From Parabacteroides sp. (GTDB taxonomy: Bacteria; Bacteroidota; Bacteroidia; Bacteroidales; Tannerellaceae), in the NCBI GenBank assembly GCA_020026285.1, contig JAHHQS010000082.1, positions 1 through 17,315 on the forward strand: 17,315 nucleotides of DNA. Direction: 5' to 3'. The position numbers were made by a program, and so were the translations under genes. This document shows, in pieces, positions 13,796 to 17,315 of the stretch (the stretch's first letter is position 1; every line of letters begins with the position of its first letter). The notes under the pieces were generated by a model. The model had not been told where the DNA came from. It searched no databases and worked only from the letters and a program-made list of their open reading frames with translations.

Positions 13796-14320
13796 TCAAT
13801 CAGACAAATCTGCATATCGCAGGTGATGCAAAGCTTTTAATGCATTCAATAAAGGCTGTCCCCAATATTCGCAAAAGTTATGATAACATAAACATAAAGC
13901 TTCTTTCATAACTAATTCGTTCCCTTGTCGAAAAACAGCTACAAAGTTACCAACATCCTGATAAACATCAGCTAAATTTTCAGAAATGAAAGCAATAATA
14001 GGTGTTTCACTATATTGCATGTCTTGATGGAATGTATCTAAATAGGAATCCTTGTCTTCTAATAAATTTGCGATGCTGGAACGTATAGACTCATAAGCTT
14101 CTTCTGTTACAGTTTCTTCTGGTTCAAAGAAATCATCTTGTTCTATATTTGGAAGCAATGAAGCCTTTACATATAATAAAGGTAATATTTTAGTAGCTTT
14201 ATCAAGAAAATCATTTTGATCTGAAGTATTTGCATTTTCAATAAATGCACAATATTCTAAAGCAACCGTGACGAACTCTAATGTGTTCCGATCGTAGATT
14301 GGATTATTTTCTTTTTTCAT
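13796..14320 (-). CDS. DUF5063 domain protein
   Basis: The 174-residue protein is predicted soluble, helical and acidic, with no signal peptide or membrane segment. Features include TLEFVTVALEYCAFIENA near the N-terminus, a D/E-rich middle (NIEQDDFFEPEETVTEEAYES) and a C-terminal CLCYHNFCEYWGQPLLNALKALHH. It matches what I know of DUF5063 proteins, which in Bacteroidota lie upstream of the short exonuclease and RlmI-like methyltransferase. No function is known to me. It is the first gene of the operon, behind a minus-strand TAACTTTG promoter box at 14405. Confidence 0.8.
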   Translation of the reverse strand: MKKENNPIYDRNTLEFVTVALEYCAFIENANTSDQNDFLDKATKILPLLYVKASLLPNIEQDDFFEPEETVTEEAYESIRSSIANLLEDKDSYLDTFHQDMQYSETPIIAFISENLADVYQDVGNFVAVFRQGNELVMKEALCLCYHNFCEYWGQPLLNALKALHHLRYADLSD

Positions 14321-14404
14321 TGCTATCGCGAAATTTATGTTTATATTCTTATTTCGAAAAATAGTTGTAATAATCTCTTATATTAAATGTCTATTCTCAA
14401 ACTG

Positions 14405-14412
14405 CAAAGTTA
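14405..14412 (-). promoter_or_regulatory. Bacteroidota -7 box of the DUF5063-exonuclease-rlmI operon
   Basis: TAACTTTG on the minus strand matches TAnnTTTG exactly. A TTTT lies about 20 bases upstream (14433-14436) at the -33 distance. The leader to the ATG at 14320 would be roughly 80 bases. Confidence 0.65.
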
Positions 14413-14604
14413 GTAATATTATTTCTGTATAGAAAATTCATGTGTTGGCTAACAAGTTTCTTTCTTCTTCGTTTTTGCTTATGTGAATAGCTGAAATATT
14501 TCAGATTTGGTTCTCCAATTACTCGTAACAACAAATGTTTGTTTATAAAACAAAACAGATTTTAAATTATACTAAACATAGGATTCAACTATCGAAATAT
14601 ATTG

Positions 14605-14612
14605 TATCTTTA
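14605..14612 (+). promoter_or_regulatory. Possible -7 box of the oxidoreductase operon
   Basis: TATCTTTA differs from TAnnTTTG only in the last base and lies about 65 bases upstream of the ATG at 14677. No clear -33 TTTG was found at the right distance, so this is tentative. Confidence 0.4.
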
Positions 14613-14676
14613 AGCAAAACATGAAAAATAATAGAATACAAAAATTTATACCTGAAAAATAAAAACAGATACTATC

Positions 14677-15825
14677 ATGAGTAGAAAAATCAGAATGGGA
14701 ATGATTGGCGGCGGTCCAGGTTCTTTTATCGGAGCAGTACATCGTATGGCTGCCAATCTTGATGGTCAGATCGAATTAGTTTGTGGTTGCTTTAGTTCAA
14801 ATCCAGAAAAATCACACATAGCTGGAGAGTCATTATTTTTACCTCCAGAAAGAGTTTATGATTCTTGGCAGGAAATGTTCGAGAAGGAAGCTTTGCTACC
14901 AGAGGGCGAACGTATGGATTTTGTATCTATTGTCACTCCAAATCATGTCCATTTCGCTCCGGCAATGATGGCTTTAGAAAAAGGATTCCATGTTGCATTA
15001 GATAAACCTATGACTTTCACTTTAGATGAAGCTGAACAATTAGCTGCAAAAGTTAAAGAAACAGGTAAATTGTTCTTGTTAACACATACATATACGGGTT
15101 ATCCAATGGTCAAGGAGGCTCGTCATCGTGTATTGAATGGCGATTTAGGTAAGATTCGTCGTATTTATGTAGAATATCCTCAAGGTTGGTTGTATACAGA
15201 TTGTGCAGCAACAAACAAACAGGCAGCTTGGCGTGTTGATCCAAAACGTTCGGGAAAAGCTGGTTGTATGGGCGATATCGGAACTCATGCATTTAATTTG
15301 GCTGAGTATGTTACGGGTTTGAAATCAGTAGAAATTTGCGGTGAACTTAATACTTTTGTTCCTGATCGTTTATTGGATGATGATGGAGCTGCTTTGATTC
15401 GTTATGAAGGTGGAGCAAGAGGTGTTTTAATGGCCAGTCAGATTGCTGTTGGTTATGAAAATGGTTTAAAGATCAGAGTCTTTGGCGAAAAAGGTGGTTT
15501 GGAATGGCGGCAGGAAGAACCTAATACTTTAATAATGCGTTGGCCGGATCGTCCAATAGAAGTAGTTCGTACAGGAGGTAACGGTACTTCTGGTATTGCA
15601 GGTTATAATACGAGAACACCAGCTGGTCACCCGGAAGGATATTTGGAAGCATTTGCAAATTTATATCGTAATTTCTCAACAGCTTTGCGTGCTGTTATCG
15701 AAGGAAAAAATCCTGATCCTGAGGCATTGGATTTCCCTTCTGTAGAAGAAGGAGTTCGAGGTATGAAATTTATCGATGCTATAGTGGGAACCAATGATAC
15801 AGAAAATAAGTGGTTGAAGATTTAA
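14677..15825 (+). CDS. Gfo/Idh/MocA family NAD(P)-dependent oxidoreductase
   Basis: The 382-residue protein has an N-terminal Rossmann fold with [12 protein letters not shown] (8-19), [12 protein letters not shown] (84-95) and the sugar-dehydrogenase lysine motif as DKP (109-111; usually EKP). In the C-terminal domain GDIGTH (199-204) supplies the D-x-x-x-H pair used in catalysis by this family. No signal peptide is present, so it acts in the cytoplasm, unlike the many secreted Bacteroidota paralogues. It is followed after 25 bases by a TIM-barrel isomerase/epimerase, a pairing seen for inositol and 3-keto-sugar metabolism. Substrate is unknown; oxidation of a sugar or cyclitol hydroxyl is the expected reaction. 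Confidence 0.92.
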   Translation: MSRKIRMGMIGGGPGSFIGAVHRMAANLDGQIELVCGCFSSNPEKSHIAGESLFLPPERVYDSWQEMFEKEALLPEGERMDFVSIVTPNHVHFAPAMMALEKGFHVALDKPMTFTLDEAEQLAAKVKETGKLFLLTHTYTGYPMVKEARHRVLNGDLGKIRRIYVEYPQGWLYTDCAATNKQAAWRVDPKRSGKAGCMGDIGTHAFNLAEYVTGLKSVEICGELNTFVPDRLLDDDGAALIRYEGGARGVLMASQIAVGYENGLKIRVFGEKGGLEWRQEEPNTLIMRWPDRPIEVVRTGGNGTSGIAGYNTRTPAGHPEGYLEAFANLYRNFSTALRAVIEGKNPDPEALDFPSVEEGVRGMKFIDAIVGTNDTENKWLKI

Positions 15826-15850
15826 TCAAGAACATATAAAATTTAATATT

Positions 15851-16843
15851 ATGGCACGTCCAGTTACATTATATTCATTACAATGGGGTGATCTTCCATT
15901 GGAAACAGTTTGTCAGAAGGCTAAAGAGTTTGGTTATGATGGTTTGGAATTAGGTTTGCCTAATCATGTTGATGTACGTCATACTGATCCTGAATATTAT
16001 CAGAGTATTCGTGATTTATTAGCAAAATATGATTTGCAATTATACACTATCTCTACACATTTGGTTGGTCAGGCAGTTTGTGATAAGATTGATGAACGTC
16101 ATAAGAGCATTTTACCAGATTATATCTGGGGCGATGGAGATCCGGAAGGAGTTCGGCAGCGTGCAGCAGAAGAATTGATTCGTACAGCTCATGCTGCAAA
16201 GATGTTAGGCGTCAATACTGTCGTCGGTTTTACAGGAAGTCCTATTTGGAGTTATTTATATTCTTTTCCACCTGTTTCAGAAGAAATGATCGAAGAAGGA
16301 TATAAAGAATTCGCTCGTCGATTTACTCCAATTATGGATGAATATCAGAAATTAGGTATTCGTTATGCTTTGGAAGTTCATCCAACGGAAATTGCATTCG
16401 ATACAATTTCTGCACAGAGAGCATTGGATGCATTGAATAACCATCCTGCATTCGGATTCAACTTTGATCCAAGTCACATGGGGTATCAGGGTGTTGATTA
16501 TGTTGATTTCATATATCATTTTTCGGAACGTATTTATCATGTACATATGAAAGATGTTTATTGGAGTGAAACACCTAAACAAGTAGGTGTGTTTGGTGGT
16601 CATGTAACATTTGGAGATCCTCGCAGATATTGGAACTTCCGGAGTTTAGGACGTGGAAGAATTAATTTCGAAGAGATTATTCGAGCATTGAATTCAATAG
16701 GTTATCAAGGTCCTTTGTCAGTAGAATGGGAGGATAGCGCAATGGATCGTGAACATGGAGCTCGTGAGTCTTGTGCTTTTGTAAAGAATATTGATTTCCA
16801 ACCATCAGCTCAAGCATTTGATTCATGCTTTGAAAGCAAATAA
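15851..16843 (+). CDS. TIM-barrel sugar phosphate isomerase/epimerase (AP endonuclease family 2 fold)
   Basis: The 330-residue protein belongs to the xylose isomerase-like TIM-barrel superfamily that includes IolE, IolI and epimerases. Likely metal ligands appear in the family order: E175 in LEVHPTE, D206 and H209 in NFDPSHMG, H230/H232 in YHVHMKD, and E292 in SVEWED. The opening [16 protein letters not shown] is strand one of the barrel. It has no signal peptide. It lies 25 bases behind the Gfo/Idh/MocA gene and ends before a strong terminator, so the pair forms a closed operon. Dehydration, epimerisation or isomerisation of the dehydrogenase product would fit; the exact substrate cannot be read. 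Confidence 0.9.
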   Translation: MARPVTLYSLQWGDLPLETVCQKAKEFGYDGLELGLPNHVDVRHTDPEYYQSIRDLLAKYDLQLYTISTHLVGQAVCDKIDERHKSILPDYIWGDGDPEGVRQRAAEELIRTAHAAKMLGVNTVVGFTGSPIWSYLYSFPPVSEEMIEEGYKEFARRFTPIMDEYQKLGIRYALEVHPTEIAFDTISAQRALDALNNHPAFGFNFDPSHMGYQGVDYVDFIYHFSERIYHVHMKDVYWSETPKQVGVFGGHVTFGDPRRYWNFRSLGRGRINFEEIIRALNSIGYQGPLSVEWEDSAMDREHGARESCAFVKNIDFQPSAQAFDSCFESK

Positions 16844-16876
16844 GAATTTATATATTATTATATTGTGTAAAAAGTA

Positions 16877-16915
16877 AAGGCCTGTCTGTTTTATACAGAT
16901 AGGTCTTCTTTTTTT
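16877..16915 (+). terminator. Intrinsic terminator of the oxidoreductase-isomerase operon
   Basis: Positions 16877-16889 pair with 16895-16907 (13 positions, two G-U pairs) around a 5-base loop, followed by a T-rich tail containing seven consecutive T. It lies 34 bases after the isomerase stop codon. Confidence 0.85.
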
Positions 16916-16941
16916 GATCAGTTCAAATCTCTTTATATGTA

Positions 16942-16980
16942 GAGAAAAAAGAAAGGCGCACCTTTAAAAGATGCGCCTTT
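16942..16980 (-). terminator. Intrinsic terminator of the aldolase gene
   Basis: AAAGGCGCA (16952-16960) pairs perfectly with TGCGCCTTT (16972-16980). On the minus strand the hairpin is followed by CTTTTTTCTC (complement of 16942-16951). It lies 28 bases beyond the aldolase stop codon, back to back with the terminator of the convergent operon. Confidence 0.8.
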
Positions 16981-17008
16981 ATATTTAAGATAAATCTAAA
17001 TCGTTAAA

Positions 17009-17315
17009 TTATAGTTTATCGTTAGAACCCAAAACGTTGATGATTTTGTGTTTGTACAATTTTTCCATATTGTCACGAGCTGGGCCTAAATATTTACGTG
17101 GGTCGAATTCAGCTGGTTTTTCAGCGAATACTTTACGTATAGCAGCAGTCATAGCCAAACGTGAGTCTGAGTCGATATTGATCTTACAAACTGCAGATTT
17201 AGCAGCTTTACGTAATTGTTCTTCTGGAATACCGATAGCAGCTTTCAAAGCACCACCATATTTGTTGATAGTTTCAACTTCTTCCTGAGGAACTGAAGAA
17301 GAACCGTGAAGAACG
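17009..17315 (-). CDS. fba: Class II fructose-1,6-bisphosphate aldolase, C-terminal part (cut by window edge)
   Basis: About 101 C-terminal residues are visible; the start lies beyond base 17315. VLHGSSSVP carries the conserved zinc-binding histidine region of class II aldolases, KINIDSDSR is the substrate-contacting N-x-D-S/T-D segment, and FDPRKYLGPARDNM is the typical C-terminal motif. The enzyme reversibly splits fructose 1,6-bisphosphate into glyceraldehyde 3-phosphate and dihydroxyacetone phosphate, in glycolysis and gluconeogenesis. The visible part shows no break. Confidence 0.95.
   Translation of the reverse strand, partial: VLHGSSSVPQEEVETINKYGGALKAAIGIPEEQLRKAAKSAVCKINIDSDSRLAMTAAIRKVFAEKPAEFDPRKYLGPARDNMEKLYKHKIINVLGSNDKL

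Larger units (their letters stand above)
14321..14676. other. Divergent intergenic region, 356 bases
   Basis: No gene is seen. It separates the DUF5063 operon (minus) from the oxidoreductase operon (plus), is AT-rich, and holds a promoter box for each direction, listed separately. No convincing riboswitch or long inverted repeat was found. Confidence 0.6.

Overview
The window looks like an ordinary stretch of a Bacteroidales (Bacteroidota) chromosome. The evidence is AT-rich DNA with AT-rich leaders in place of Shine-Dalgarno sequences, several exact Bacteroidota-type promoter -7 boxes (TAnnTTTG), and typical gene sets: fused aspartokinase-homoserine dehydrogenase followed by apgM and thrC, and DUF5063, short 3'-5' exonuclease and RlmI-like methyltransferase in a row. 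I cannot name the genus from sequence alone. I see no insertion sequence, phage gene, CRISPR array or plasmid function.

Layout. 1-398 has no gene. 399-2877 (minus strand) encodes, in transcription order, a 63-residue membrane protein, a split ThrE/YjjP-YjjB type exporter and a LysR regulator. 2881-3442 is a long AT-rich intergenic region with a small GC-rich patch of inverted repeats. 3443-8522 (plus) is the threonine pathway: thrA, an apgM-family protein in the place where thrB would be expected, and thrC. A strong intrinsic-terminator structure lies inside this cluster, between thrA and apgM. A bidirectional terminator follows thrC. 8657-11664 (minus) is a tight cluster transcribed as TetR regulator, ketoacyl-ACP synthase III-like protein, FabG-like reductase and RluA-family pseudouridine synthase. 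11818-11889 (plus) is an initiator tRNA-fMet with its own promoter and terminator. 12011-14320 (minus) is DUF5063 protein, exonuclease and RlmI-like methyltransferase. 14677-16843 (plus) is a Gfo/Idh/MocA oxidoreductase with a TIM-barrel sugar isomerase/epimerase. The last gene, minus strand, is the C-terminal end of class II fructose-bisphosphate aldolase, cut by the window edge.

How the genes work together. The left half combines threonine biosynthesis (aspartate phosphorylation, homoserine formation, probable homoserine phosphorylation by the ApgM-like protein, threonine synthase) with a divergently oriented candidate amino-acid or organic-acid exporter. The centre is a regulated acyl-chain gene pair plus RNA modification. 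The right half mixes translation and RNA maintenance genes with sugar metabolism.

The points most worth checking are the terminator between thrA and apgM, the ApgM-like protein standing in for homoserine kinase, and the structured patch upstream of thrA whose main hairpin folds better on the thrA strand. I found no clearly undescribed multi-gene system.
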